Assembly (NCBI GenBank): GCA_016789175.1
Contig: JAEURK010000071.1
Span: forward strand, 1 to 54,728
Length of the DNA stretch: 54,728 nucleotides
From: Anaerolineales bacterium
Lineage (GTDB): Bacteria > Chloroflexota > Anaerolineae > Anaerolineales > UBA6663
Direction: 5' to 3'
How positions within the stretch are numbered: position 1 is the stretch's first letter; each line of letters opens with the position of its first letter. The notes under the pieces are model-generated. The model saw only the letters and a list, made by a program, of their open reading frames with translations. It searched no databases and was not told where the DNA came from. Below are positions 23,092-31,468 of this stretch, piece by piece. Position numbers and translations under genes: made by a program.

Positions 23092-23994
23092 TCAGGACCT
23101 TGCGCCGCGAAAGACCGTCTCCAAACACGCCACGATCCGCTCGGCCACCATACCCTGCGGATCCAGATCCGGGTCGTAGATCGTCACCTCGAGCCCGACG
23201 CAGCGCGGAGACCGAACCAGAGTCCGCAAGAACGCCGCGGTCTCCTTGAAGGACAGGCCGTTCGGCTCGGGGCAATCCGCCGCCGGCATCTCGGTCAGAT
23301 CGACCACATCCCAATCCAGATGGATCCAGAATCCATGCACGCGCTTCCCGAGGTGTGCGAGGGTGCGTCGCGCCGTTGCGACGATACCCGCCCGGCGCAG
23401 GCTTGTGCTTGTGATGACCGGGATGCCGAGCTTCTTGAGTTCGGCGCGGTCCTCGTCTTGAGGACGGATCCCCACGAGGACGACGTCATCGTCGCGCAGA
23501 GAGGGCCCCAGGCCGTCGAGGTCGACCAGGCGCGCATCGCCGCGCCCGGTGACGAGCGCCAGATCCTCGCCGGCAGCGGCACCGACCGCCGGAGCGTTGC
23601 CGGGATGGCGGAAGTCCGAATGGGCATCCATGAAGATCAGGCCGTACCGCCCGCGGCGCTTGAGAGCGAGCAGGTTTCCGAGCAGGATGCTGCAATCACC
23701 GCCCACAACGAGCGGCCAGTGCCCGTCGTCGAGCAATCGGCCGACTCTGTTGGCCAGAGCGCGTGAGAAGGCCGCGATCGCCGGGGCGTTGCGGTCGCCG
23801 GATCCGGCTCGCCACGCGGCCTGGTACCGTCCCGGCACCACAGCCCCAGAGTCCTGTGCCTTCAGCCGATGGAGCAGACCGCGATCACGCAGGGCCCAGG
23901 GTTGTTTGTAACAACCCGGAACGCTGCCGGGCCCCGGCGGGCGCAGGCCGAGGTTCGAAGGCGCGTCGAGGACAACGAGTGAGGGAGGGCGCAT
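23092..23994 (-). CDS. Arginase-family protein with altered metal site
   Basis: A 300-residue ureohydrolase-fold protein. DAHSDF (about residues 123-128) gives three metal ligands. GGDCS (98-102) replaces the usual GGDHS, so the first metal-binding His is Cys. The SxDxDxxDP motif appears as HLDWDVVDLTEMPA, lacking the usual DP. Family members hydrolyse arginine, agmatine, formiminoglutamate or guanidino compounds. The changes suggest either a different metal or substrate, or a non-arginase role. The start is the ATG at MRPPSLVVLDAPSNLG. Confidence 0.8.
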   Translation of the reverse strand: MRPPSLVVLDAPSNLGLRPPGPGSVPGCYKQPWALRDRGLLHRLKAQDSGAVVPGRYQAAWRAGSGDRNAPAIAAFSRALANRVGRLLDDGHWPLVVGGDCSILLGNLLALKRRGRYGLIFMDAHSDFRHPGNAPAVGAAAGEDLALVTGRGDARLVDLDGLGPSLRDDDVVLVGIRPQDEDRAELKKLGIPVITSTSLRRAGIVATARRTLAHLGKRVHGFWIHLDWDVVDLTEMPAADCPEPNGLSFKETAAFLRTLVRSPRCVGLEVTIYDPDLDPQGMVAERIVACLETVFRGARS

Positions 23995-24065
23995 GACATG
24001 CTCCTGAGACGAAGAGCGACGTATACTGTGGAGACCCGGTGCCGTAAGGAAGGGTTGATGAAATC

Positions 24066-24491
24066 ATGACTGATTTGGCGTTGACCGTAGTGGTGGAACC
24101 GTATCGCGCTACCTGGAATGAAGACGATCTCCACGCGAATTTCAAATCGGAAGTCGCAGTCTACACCACGCACGATCCTCTGCCCACGCTCCGTAACCTG
24201 AGCATCGACACTGGCGTGCCGTTGGGCGCCATCGTGCGCTATGTGCTGGTCAAGTATGCCGCTTCTGGTGCCGATGCATTGTTGAATATGACGCCGATCG
24301 TGTTTCGGCAGATGCAGGATCATGTTGCGGCGGCCGAGGCCGCCGGCACCGATGCTGCCCGGCTGGAGGCCTATGCCCGGCTCAAGAACATGATCGCCTG
24401 GTTGGCCTGGGCGGAGCGCCCGCCGCAGGACGTGCGTCGATCCGAAGCAACGGGCGTGAACCCACCGCCTAGCCCACAAAGGAAACCTTGA
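24066..24491 (+). CDS. Small conserved hypothetical protein (DUF6027-like)
   Basis: A 141-residue soluble protein. The core TTHDPLPTLRNLSIDTGVP and GAIVRYVLVKYAASGADALL resemble a small helix-turn-helix-like family that I recall as DUF6027; that name is tentative. The region at about 40-80 could be a DNA-binding helix-turn-helix (TLRNLSIDTGVPLGAIVRY). An AAGGAAGGG ribosome-binding site precedes the start. Its TGA overlaps the ATG of the next gene, showing tight coupling with the DUF1801 protein. Confidence 0.6.
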   Translation: MTDLALTVVVEPYRATWNEDDLHANFKSEVAVYTTHDPLPTLRNLSIDTGVPLGAIVRYVLVKYAASGADALLNMTPIVFRQMQDHVAAAEAAGTDAARLEAYARLKNMIAWLAWAERPPQDVRRSEATGVNPPPSPQRKP

Positions 24492-24847
24492 TGGCCGGGA
24501 AACCCAAAACCCACGACGATTACCTTTCGACGGTGCCCGCTGAGCAGCGGGCAGCGCTCGAAGCGCTCCGCAAGACGATTCGGGCCGCTTTGCCAAAGGC
24601 GGAAGAGTGCATCAGTTACGGCATCCCGGCCTTCCGCCACGGCAACGGGGCCCTGATCGGGTATGGCGCAGCCGCCAAGCACTGCAGCTTCTTCCTGTTC
24701 GACGGATCGACTGTCGATGCGCACAAGGTCGAGTTGAAGGCTTACAAGACCAGCAAAGGCGCGATCCAGTTCAGCCCCGACCAGCCGATCCCGGCCACCC
24801 TGGTGCGCAAGCTGATCAAAGCCCGCGTCGCCGCTAACGAGAAGTGA
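24491..24847 (+). CDS. DUF1801 / YdhG-family protein
   Basis: A 118-residue protein matching DUF1801 (frataxin-like fold, YdhG/YyaI group): DDYLSTVPAEQRAALEALR, ISYGIPAFRHGNGALIGYGAAAKH and GAIQFSPDQPIPATLVRKLIKARV are in the family order. Bacillus YdhG has been proposed as an iron-binding chaperone, but most members have no proven role. The ATG overlaps the upstream stop (TGATG); the TTG one codon earlier is not needed. It is the last gene before the formate dehydrogenase operon. Confidence 0.85.
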   Translation: MAGKPKTHDDYLSTVPAEQRAALEALRKTIRAALPKAEECISYGIPAFRHGNGALIGYGAAAKHCSFFLFDGSTVDAHKVELKAYKTSKGAIQFSPDQPIPATLVRKLIKARVAANEK

Positions 24848-24922
24848 GGACGCTGATCGGCCCCCGGCTCTTCGCAGAGGGAAAATCAGAGTAAACTGAT
24901 GCTATTCCTATGAGGACATACT

Positions 24923-26710
24923 ATGGCGCTGGGCATGTCTGCCACGACGCTTGACCTGTCACTGCTCCACCCCATCCTGCAACGCTTTGCCCACGAGGGT
25001 CGCGCCGGCCTGTTGCCGGCGCTGCATGCCGCCCAGGCCCAGTACGGCCATATCTCAGAGCCGATTGCTGACGCGATCAGCCGTGCACTGAAGGTCCCGC
25101 TGGCTGATGTTCATGGCGTGATCGAGTTCTACGCCCTGTTCTACAACGAACCGGTTGGGCAGACCGTGGTGCGGGTGTGCACCGATCCCTCATGCGGGCT
25201 GCGCGGCGGCGATGCCGTGCTCGAGGCCGCCTGCGGGCTGGCGGGCTGCGGCGTCGGCGAGACGTCGGCCGATGGCGCGTATACGATCGAGCGGTCTCCG
25301 TGTTTGGGGCTGTGCAACGTCGGTCCGGCGGTGAACGTCACGTTCAACGAAACCCGGCCGGCGTTTTCGCAGTCTTACACCCATGTCACGCCGGAGACGA
25401 TCGCCGAAGTGGTCAACGGGAAGGGACGCGCCAGCGGCACGCATGATGCCGACGAATACGTCGGGGGCGATCTCTGCATCGTCTCGGCGCTGTGCGGACG
25501 CGGGCGGCGGCATTCGCTGATCGAGTACGAAGCCGTCGGCGGCATGGCTGCCGTGCGCAAGGTGCTTGGCGAGAAGTGGACGCGTGAGCGGTTGTTCGAA
25601 CAGATCAAGACCTCGGGGCTGCTGGGGCGCGGGGGCGCGGCCTTCCCGACCTGGATCAAGTGGGACGGCGCTGCCAAGGCCCCCGGCTCGCCAAAATACT
25701 TCGTCATTAACGCCGACGAGTCCGAACCCGGCACGTTCAAGGACCGGATCCTGCTCGAGGGCGATCCGTGCCGTCCGCTCGAGGGCGCCATCCTGGGCGC
25801 GTACGCGATCGGCGCGAACAAGGCCTATCTGTATATTCGCGGGGAGTATCCGACCGCCATCGAGCGCACGCTGGCCGCGATCGCGGAGTTGAACGCCGGC
25901 GGCTATCTGGGAAAAGACATCCTCGGTTCGGGGTTCGACCTCGACCTCGAGGTGCGCGTCGGCGCAGGGGCTTACATCTGCGGCGAAGAGACCGCGCTGT
26001 TCGAGTCGATCGAGGGCAAGCGCGGCTTTCCGCGGGTCAAGCCACCCTTCCCGGCCACGCACGGCCTGTTCGGCAAGCCGACCGTGATCAACAATGTCGA
26101 GACGTTGGCCAAGGTCCCGTACATCATCACCCACGGTGCGGCGTCCTTTCACCGCTTTGGCACCGAGCGTTCGACCGGGCCCAAGCTGTTTTGCGTGGCC
26201 GGCGACGTGGCCCGGCCCGGTCTTTACGAAGTGCCCTTTGGCGTCACGATCCGGCACATGCTAGAAGACCTGGCTGGTGGCGTGATCGGCGGCGACCTGC
26301 GCGCGATCCTGTTCGGCGGCGCGTCGGGCGCCTTTGCCACGCCCAAGGATCTCGAGGTGCGGCTGACCTTCGAGGATTTACGCGCTGCGGGGTTATCGCT
26401 CGGCTCGGGCGTGATCACGGTCTTCAACGACACACGCGACATGCGCGACGTCCTCCACCGGTTGACGCGCTTCTTCGCGCATGAGAGCTGCGGCAAGTGT
26501 TACCCATGCCAGCTGGGTACACAGCGGCAGTACGAGATCCTGGGTCGGGTGGCTCAGGGTGCGACGCTCCCGGGTGATCGCGAACGCCTGACCGATGTTG
26601 GCTGGACGATGACCGAGGCTTCGCTGTGCGGCCTGGGTCAGACCGCGGCCAGCGCCGTATTGAGCGCGATGCGAAATTGGCCCGAGATTTTTGGAAGGCC
26701 AGAGGAGTAG
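24923..26710 (+). CDS. NAD-dependent formate dehydrogenase, fused FdsG-FdsB (NuoE-NuoF) subunit
   Basis: A 595-residue diaphorase chain that passes electrons from formate oxidation to NAD+. The N-terminal NuoE-like thioredoxin domain carries the [2Fe-2S] ligands in VRVCTDPSC and SPCLGLC. From about residue 200 a NuoF-like domain has [13 protein letters not shown] and [13 protein letters not shown] (NADH/FMN site), [13 protein letters not shown], and a [4Fe-4S] site [12 protein letters not shown]. NuoE-NuoF fusions are seen in HoxF and some FdsB-type proteins; the molybdopterin subunit downstream shows that this one serves formate dehydrogenase. The stop codon lies 5 bases from the left end of the GxxExxY cassette. 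Confidence 0.92.
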   Translation: MALGMSATTLDLSLLHPILQRFAHEGRAGLLPALHAAQAQYGHISEPIADAISRALKVPLADVHGVIEFYALFYNEPVGQTVVRVCTDPSCGLRGGDAVLEAACGLAGCGVGETSADGAYTIERSPCLGLCNVGPAVNVTFNETRPAFSQSYTHVTPETIAEVVNGKGRASGTHDADEYVGGDLCIVSALCGRGRRHSLIEYEAVGGMAAVRKVLGEKWTRERLFEQIKTSGLLGRGGAAFPTWIKWDGAAKAPGSPKYFVINADESEPGTFKDRILLEGDPCRPLEGAILGAYAIGANKAYLYIRGEYPTAIERTLAAIAELNAGGYLGKDILGSGFDLDLEVRVGAGAYICGEETALFESIEGKRGFPRVKPPFPATHGLFGKPTVINNVETLAKVPYIITHGAASFHRFGTERSTGPKLFCVAGDVARPGLYEVPFGVTIRHMLEDLAGGVIGGDLRAILFGGASGAFATPKDLEVRLTFEDLRAAGLSLGSGVITVFNDTRDMRDVLHRLTRFFAHESCGKCYPCQLGTQRQYEILGRVAQGATLPGDRERLTDVGWTMTEASLCGLGQTAASAVLSAMRNWPEIFGRPEE

Positions 26711-26715
26711 AAGCG

Positions 26716-27183
26716 AACCGCGAAGACGCGAAGTGCGCGAAGATCTTTGTGGGGAGGAATTTGCCCATGGAGATCGAGACGATCGCGACAGAGATCGTGG
26801 ATTCGGCGGTCAGGGTGCATCGCGCACTGGGGCCAGGGTTGCTGGAGTCTGCGAATCAGAAGTGCCTGGCGCATGAGCTTCGCAAGCGCGGGCTACGGGT
26901 TGAGACCGAACTGGCCCAGCCGGTTGAGTATGAGGGCGTGAAGATTGAGACGGGGTACCGGATCGATATGCTCGTGGAAGGTCTCGTCATCGTTGAAAAC
27001 AAACGTGTGGATGCGCTGCTGCCGATCCACACGGCGCAGGTGCTAACGTATCTCAAGCTGAACGGCTGCCGTCTTGGCTTCCTGCTCAACTGGAAGGTCA
27101 AATTCATGAAAGATGGGATTCGGCGCCTGGTCCATCGTCTTCAAACCCCTCCATGACTTCGCGTTCTTCGCGTCTTCGCGGTT
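26716..27183. mobile_element. 468-bp inverted-repeat cassette carrying a GxxExxY gene
   Basis: The left end (26716-26742) starts AACCGCGAAGACGCGAAG; the right end (27157-27183) is its inverted complement, 25 of 27 bases matching. The cassette holds a single gene with its own GGGGAGGAA ribosome-binding site and a stop codon that touches the right repeat. It lies 5 bases after the fdsB stop and 9 bases before the next fds gene. No target duplication is obvious. It has no transposase. Confidence 0.8.
26767..27156 (+). CDS. GxxExxY-family PDDEXK nuclease-like protein
   Basis: A 129-residue protein of the GxxExxY family (PF13366, PDDEXK fold). It opens with helix AVRVHRALGPGLLES; the catalytic block YRIDMLVEGLVIVENK gives the D...ExK nuclease set. 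The naming motif is altered: GLLESAN here, where most members have Tyr at the last position. The role of the family is unknown; the conserved site predicts DNA cleavage. It is enclosed by inverted repeats and lies in the same direction as the host operon, so it should be co-transcribed with the formate dehydrogenase genes. Confidence 0.85.
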   Translation: MEIETIATEIVDSAVRVHRALGPGLLESANQKCLAHELRKRGLRVETELAQPVEYEGVKIETGYRIDMLVEGLVIVENKRVDALLPIHTAQVLTYLKLNGCRLGFLLNWKVKFMKDGIRRLVHRLQTPP

Positions 27184-27192
27184 AATCAATCT

Positions 27193-27909
27193 ATGCCCGA
27201 CATCACCCTCACCATCGACGACACACCCGTGACCGTGCCCGCGGGCACCACGCTCCTGAAGGCTTCCGAGCAGGCCGGCGCGGCCGTGCCCACGATCTGC
27301 TATCACGAGCACTGCACGGCCAACGGTTTGTGCCGCATGTGCGTGGTCGAGGTCGAAGGGCAGCGCTTGTTGCAGCCGGCCTGCATCGTCCCGGTTGCGG
27401 ACGGCATGAAGGTCAAGACACGTAGCGAGCGGGTTGAGCGTAGCCGGCGCACCATCGTCGAGATGCTGCACTCGGCCGTGGATCTCTCGGAAGCGCCCGA
27501 GGTCCAGCAACACCTGCGTGACTATCAGGCCGATCCGGAGCGCTTCCCGGGCGCGCACCGACGCGAACATGCGGTGCACGACGACAACCCAATGTACGTG
27601 CGCGACTACAACAAGTGCATCCTGTGCTGGCGGTGTGTGCAGGTCTGCGCCAACGATGCCCAGTACACGTTCGCCCTGAGCTTCGACAAGCGCGGCTACG
27701 AAACCGGCATCGGCACCTTCTTCGACAAACTCATGCCGGAGACCACCTGCGTGTTTTGCGGGCAGTGTGTGGGCGTGTGCCCGACCAACGCGCTCAAACC
27801 CAAGCGCGAATGGCTGCTCGACTCGGGCAAGTCGCCGGACGAGATTATGGATCTGACCCGCACCGAGCGCCGCCGCCGGCGGGGACCCATCCCCCGACCC
27901 CTTCCCTGA
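27193..27909 (+). CDS. Formate dehydrogenase HoxU/NuoG-like Fe-S subunit (N-terminal part of a split FdsA)
   Basis: A 238-residue protein relaying electrons between the NuoF-like chain and the catalytic chain. The N-terminal [2Fe-2S] ferredoxin has [15 protein letters not shown] and a later PAC; a His-ligated cluster region follows; two [4Fe-4S] motifs, [11 protein letters not shown] and [11 protein letters not shown], complete it. In FdsA/FdhA proteins of other bacteria this block is continuous with the molybdopterin domain, total about 950-985 residues; here 238 plus 720 gives 958. The last residues, RGPIPRPLP, and the stop codon are read from the inserted GACCCCTTCCCTGA repeat, so the natural C-terminus seems to have been replaced. 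Confidence 0.9.
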   Translation: MPDITLTIDDTPVTVPAGTTLLKASEQAGAAVPTICYHEHCTANGLCRMCVVEVEGQRLLQPACIVPVADGMKVKTRSERVERSRRTIVEMLHSAVDLSEAPEVQQHLRDYQADPERFPGAHRREHAVHDDNPMYVRDYNKCILCWRCVQVCANDAQYTFALSFDKRGYETGIGTFFDKLMPETTCVFCGQCVGVCPTNALKPKREWLLDSGKSPDEIMDLTRTERRRRRGPIPRPLP

Positions 27910-28281
27910 AGGGAAGGGGAGGCTGTGGGCGCAGCGGCGTCGGAGCGGCGCCCCGTGTGGGCCAGCAGCGCGAGTCGGCTGGTGACAGGGTGAGACATCT
28001 CCGACCCTTCCCTGAAGGGAAGGGGAGGCTGTGGGCGCAGCGGCGAAGGGGCGGCGCCCCGTGTGGGCCAGCAGCGCGAGTCGGCTGGTGACAGGGTGAG
28101 ACATCTCCGACCCCTTCCCTGAAGGGAAGGGGAGGCTGTGGGCGCAGCGGCGTCGGAGCGGGGGAGTAGCGAAACGAGGGGCGTTTCGCGAAAGAAAAGG
28201 TGACGGACATTCGGCAATAGGGAGTAGACAGTAGGGCTCTGTCCCCCCTTCCCTTTAGGGAAGGGGTCGGGGGATGGGTCC
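27883..28281. repeat. Palindrome tandem array in the fds operon
   Basis: Two and a half copies of a 106-107 bp unit start at 27894, 28001 and 28107. Each contains CCCTTCCCTGAAGGGAAGGG and a block ending GTGAGACATCT. The whole array is bounded by inverted ends: GGACCCATCCCCCGACCCCT (27883-27902) and its complement (28262-28281). A CGAAACG/CGTTTCG hairpin lies near 28167-28185. The first copy supplies the stop codon of the upstream gene. Confidence 0.9.
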
Positions 28282-28728
28282 GACGCAGGAGAACGCGATG
28301 CCGGCCAAGAACATCGTGACAGGACAGAGCGTGTCTGACGTCCTGCAGCAAAGGGCCCAAACACTGCGACAAGAGATGACGGCAGAGGAGAAAATCCTTT
28401 GGCCCTATTTGCGCGCCAACCGATTGCATGGATATCACTTCCGCCGCCAGCAGATCATCGACAGGTTCATCGTGGACTTCTATTGCCATACCGCGAACTT
28501 GGTGATCGAGCTCGATGGGCCCATCCATGAGGATCGCCGCGACTACGACCAGGAGCGTGACACCCTCATCGCAGCACACGGTTTGACGATCTTGCGGTTT
28601 CGCAACGAGCAGGTTCAACAAGACCTGAACGCGGTGCTCGCCACGATTGCGCAGGCTTGCAACGATGCTGCAGTCCGATCGACGGTTCCCGCCCCTCCCC
28701 GGGACGGGGAGGGATCAAGGGAGAGGTA
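28246..28728. mobile_element. DUF559 nuclease cassette of about 480 bp
   Basis: The left palindrome CCCCTTCCCTTTAGGGAAGG (28246-28266) and the right palindrome CCCCTCCCCGGGACGGGGAG (28693-28713) flank one gene. The right edge GGGAGAGG (28719-28726) also lies at ribosome-binding distance before the next fds gene. The two ends are similar in style but not identical, so the boundaries are approximate. It is directly adjacent to the 106-bp palindrome array. Confidence 0.65.
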
Positions 28729-28729
28729 A
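28298..28729 (+). CDS. DUF559-family endonuclease-like protein
   Basis: A 143-residue protein of the DUF559 family, related to Vsr-type very-short-patch-repair nucleases. The core is [36 protein letters not shown] and [20 protein letters not shown], with Asp and Glu-x-Asp forming the PDDEXK site, and a terminal LRFRNEQV strand. The C-terminal [12 protein letters not shown] is translated from the cassette's right palindrome. The start MPAKNIVTG follows AGGAGA; a start 24 bases upstream lies inside the repeat. The biological role is unknown. It is oriented with the host operon. Confidence 0.9.
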   Translation: MPAKNIVTGQSVSDVLQQRAQTLRQEMTAEEKILWPYLRANRLHGYHFRRQQIIDRFIVDFYCHTANLVIELDGPIHEDRRDYDQERDTLIAAHGLTILRFRNEQVQQDLNAVLATIAQACNDAAVRSTVPAPPRDGEGSRER

Positions 28730-28736
28730 CCCCCCG

Positions 28737-30899
28737 ATGACGTCTCCAGATCGAATCACCAAGACAACCTGCCCCTATTGCGGCGTGGGCTGCACGCTCG
28801 AACTGCATCTGCGGGGCGACTTCATCCATCGCGTCACCTCGCCGTTCGAGAGCGTGGTCAACCACGGCAACCTGTGCGTCAAGGGCCGCTTCGGCTACGA
28901 CTTCATCTATAGCCCGAAGCGCGTCACGGCGCCGATGATGCGCAAGACACCGCAAAGACCGGGCCACCGCACCCAGGCCTTCGACCTGAGCGAGTGGCGC
29001 GAGGTCTCGTGGGATGAGGCGCTTGACCACGTCGCCGATCGGCTGGTCGAGATCTACCGACGCGACGGCTCCGACGCCATGGCCGTGTACTCCTGCGCCA
29101 AGGCGACCAACGAAGACAACTACCTGCTGCAGAAGCTGTGGCGCGCGCTGTTTCGCACCAACAACGTCGACCATTGCACCCGGCTGTGTCATGCCGCCTC
29201 GGTCACGGCGCTGCTCAAGTCGTTGGGCACCACGGCCATGAGCAACACCGCGGCCGAGGTCCTCAAGAGCGACGTCTTCATCTGTACCGGAACCAACACC
29301 ACCGAGAACCACCCCATCATCGCCCTGCAGATGAAGAAGGCGATTATTGAGCGCGGCGCCAAGCTGATCGTGATCGACCCGCGCCGGATCGAGCTGTGCG
29401 ATCTGGCCACGCTCTGGCTGCCGCTCAAGCCCGGGACGAACGTGGTCGTGTTCGGCGCGATGGCGCACGTGATCCTCAAGGAAAAGCTCTACAACCAGGC
29501 CTTTATCGACGCGCGCACTGAGGGCTTCGACGCCTTTGCCGCGTCGATGGAGCCCTTCACCCCCGAATACGCCGAGGCGATCTCGGGCGTGGATCGAAAT
29601 CTGATCGTCGCGGCGGCGCGGCTGTACGCCAGCGCCCAGAACGGCGCCATCTTTTGGGGCATGGGGATCTCGCAGCTCTCGCAGGGCACGGCCAGCGCGC
29701 TCGGCCTGATCCACCTGGCGCTGCTCACCGGCCACATCGGGCGCGAGGGGACCGGGCTCAACCCGCTGCGCGGTCAGAACAACGTGCAGGGAGCGTCGGA
29801 CGCGGGCGCCATGCCCTTCCACTATCCCGGCTACATGGAGGTCGTGAAAGACGAGAACGCCGAGAAGTGGGAGCGCGCCTGGAACATCGAGCCGGGTGGG
29901 CTCTCACGCAAACGCGGCCTGACCACGACCGAGATCCTGGCCAACGCCAAACCGGGCGGCGTGAGGTCGCTGTACATCATGGGCGAGAACCCGATGATGA
30001 CCGAGCCCAACCTCAACGTCACGCGCCACCACATGGAGCAACTCGAGTTCCTGGTGGCGCAGGACGTGTTCATCAACGAGTCGGGCGCCTTCGCCGACGT
30101 CTTCCTGCCGGCGACGTCATGGGCCGAGAAGGACGGCACGTTCACAAACACCGACCGGCGGGTGCAGCGGGTGCGCAAGGCCCTCGAGCCGCGCGGACAG
30201 GCGCGCCCCGACTGGCAGATCCTGTGCGACCTGGCGGGCCGCCTCGAGCAGCGCCTCGGTCGGCCGAGCACCGCGGGCTGGATCTACGCCAAGCCCGAAG
30301 AGGTCTTCCGCGAAATGGCGAACGTGGCCACCATGCTGAAGGGCGTGACCTATGCGCGTCTCGAGCAGGTCGGTCTGCAGTATCCGGTGCCGGACGAGGA
30401 TCATCCGGGCACGCCGTTTCTGTTTGCCGAGAGCTTCCCGGCCGGGCGCGGCAAGTTCTTCCCGCTCGAGTACATCCCAATCGCGGAGCCGCCGGACGAT
30501 GAATACCCCTTCATCCTCACGACCGGCCGATTGCTCGAACACTGGCACGGCGGCTCGATGACGCGCAACTCTCAGCTGGATGTGCTCTATCCAGAGGCGC
30601 GGTTCGAAATCCACCCGATCGACGCCGCGCAACTCAGCCTGAAGACGAGCGACGTGGTGCGCGTGTCGTCACGGCGCGGCACCGTCGTGCTGCGCGCCAA
30701 CGTGACCGAAAAGACCACGCCGGGCGTGGTCTTCATTCCCATGCACTTCGTCGAAGCGGCCAGCAACCTGCTGACGATCGACGTGCTCGACGCTCAGGCC
30801 AAGATCCCGGAGTTCAAGGCCTGCGCCGTCAACGTCCGGATCGCGAGCGAATCCGAGTTGACCAACCCCGGGGCGGTGACGGAGCGGGGAAGGTATTAG
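28737..30899 (+). CDS. Formate dehydrogenase molybdopterin catalytic subunit (C-terminal part of a split FdsA)
   Basis: A 720-residue Mo/W-bisPGD enzyme that oxidises formate to CO2. The [4Fe-4S] ligands are Cys12, Cys15, Cys19 and Cys47 (CPYCGVGC). The metal ligand is Cys151 with the neighbouring His152 (TRLCHAASV), the hallmark of Cys-type formate dehydrogenases; no selenocysteine codon is used. GENPMMTEPN and TGRLLEHWHGGSMTR belong to the cofactor-binding domains. The start MTSPDRITK is chosen since the upstream frame is cassette sequence; the ribosome-binding site GGGAGAGG comes from the cassette edge. It converges with the NMN adenylyltransferase-like gene. Confidence 0.95.
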   Translation: MTSPDRITKTTCPYCGVGCTLELHLRGDFIHRVTSPFESVVNHGNLCVKGRFGYDFIYSPKRVTAPMMRKTPQRPGHRTQAFDLSEWREVSWDEALDHVADRLVEIYRRDGSDAMAVYSCAKATNEDNYLLQKLWRALFRTNNVDHCTRLCHAASVTALLKSLGTTAMSNTAAEVLKSDVFICTGTNTTENHPIIALQMKKAIIERGAKLIVIDPRRIELCDLATLWLPLKPGTNVVVFGAMAHVILKEKLYNQAFIDARTEGFDAFAASMEPFTPEYAEAISGVDRNLIVAAARLYASAQNGAIFWGMGISQLSQGTASALGLIHLALLTGHIGREGTGLNPLRGQNNVQGASDAGAMPFHYPGYMEVVKDENAEKWERAWNIEPGGLSRKRGLTTTEILANAKPGGVRSLYIMGENPMMTEPNLNVTRHHMEQLEFLVAQDVFINESGAFADVFLPATSWAEKDGTFTNTDRRVQRVRKALEPRGQARPDWQILCDLAGRLEQRLGRPSTAGWIYAKPEEVFREMANVATMLKGVTYARLEQVGLQYPVPDEDHPGTPFLFAESFPAGRGKFFPLEYIPIAEPPDDEYPFILTTGRLLEHWHGGSMTRNSQLDVLYPEARFEIHPIDAAQLSLKTSDVVRVSSRRGTVVLRANVTEKTTPGVVFIPMHFVEAASNLLTIDVLDAQAKIPEFKACAVNVRIASESELTNPGAVTERGRY

Positions 30900-30933
30900 G
30901 ATTGCTGTTTGGCAAAATCAGCTATCAGCAATC
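30900..30933. repeat. ATTGCTG palindrome between convergent stop codons
   Basis: GATTGCTG (30900-30907) pairs with CAGCAATC (30926-30933). It begins at the base after the formate dehydrogenase stop and overlaps the stop codon of the converging gene (30925-30927). It resembles the longer palindrome at 31403-31468. Confidence 0.7.
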
Positions 30934-31389
30934 TCTGTAATAGTCTTGCACCTGCGGCGGGATCAGTTCCCAGACGGCGCGTGGGTCGGCGCGGACGGCG
31001 GTGCCCGAGACCGGCATGATCGTGCGCGCTTGGTCGATACAGACGTGGCGAGCGCCCAGCCGCTCGGCCAGTTCGTCGCCGTAATCCTCGGAGCTGAAGA
31101 CCAGATCCGGTCCGGCCGGCACAAAGCGCCGGATCGATCTCATCCAAAACGCCCAAAAATCGGGATGCTCGTGTGGGTACTGCGGGTTTTCATCCGTGCA
31201 GTGCAGGACGTCGTGCTGCGGAAAGAGCTCGCGCATCCATTGATGGCGCAGTTTGCCCGGGATCGGCTCGCGTGCAATCGAACAGACCAACACTGTAAGG
31301 TGATCGCACTGCAGCGCAGCCTGTTCGATCAAATACATGTGCCCGAAGTGAGGCGGCAGAAACTTGCCAAGAAGAAACCCGGTCGTCAT
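30925..31389 (-). CDS. NadR-like NMN adenylyltransferase domain protein
   Basis: A 154-residue nucleotidyltransferase of the HIGH superfamily. GKFLPPHFGHMYLI (His14 and His17 of the HxGH motif) and the C-terminal VSGTAVRADP, equivalent to the ISGTxVR motif, match the adenylyltransferase domain of NadR, which makes NAD from NMN. In NadR this domain is followed by a P-loop kinase domain for nicotinamide riboside; that domain is missing here, so the protein is a lone adenylyltransferase. The last residues and stop lie within the palindrome at 30900-30933. The start MTTGFLLGKF is the family start. Confidence 0.82.
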   Translation of the reverse strand: MTTGFLLGKFLPPHFGHMYLIEQAALQCDHLTVLVCSIAREPIPGKLRHQWMRELFPQHDVLHCTDENPQYPHEHPDFWAFWMRSIRRFVPAGPDLVFSSEDYGDELAERLGARHVCIDQARTIMPVSGTAVRADPRAVWELIPPQVQDYYRDC

Positions 31390-31402
31390 TGAGCCTTGGG
31401 GA

Positions 31403-31468
31403 TTGCTGATTGATGATTTCTGATTGGCGCTGCCGAGAGAAAGGCAATCAGAAATCATCAATCAGCAA
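31403..31468. repeat. ATTGCTGATTGATG palindrome, 24-bp arms
   Basis: Perfect arms at 31403-31426 and 31445-31468 (TTGCTGATTGATGATTTCTG...). The right arm contains the stop codon of the PaaK-like gene (31458-31460) and codes its last residues. The left arm lies 14 bases upstream of the NadR-like start. Confidence 0.92.

Noticed and set aside
27894..28230. CRISPR-like array
   Set aside because: The 106-bp units are contiguous, contain palindromes and have no unique spacers; no cas gene is nearby.
28737..30899. Possible selenocysteine formate dehydrogenase
   Set aside because: The metal-ligand position is an ordinary Cys codon (TRLCHAASV) and there is no in-frame TGA.
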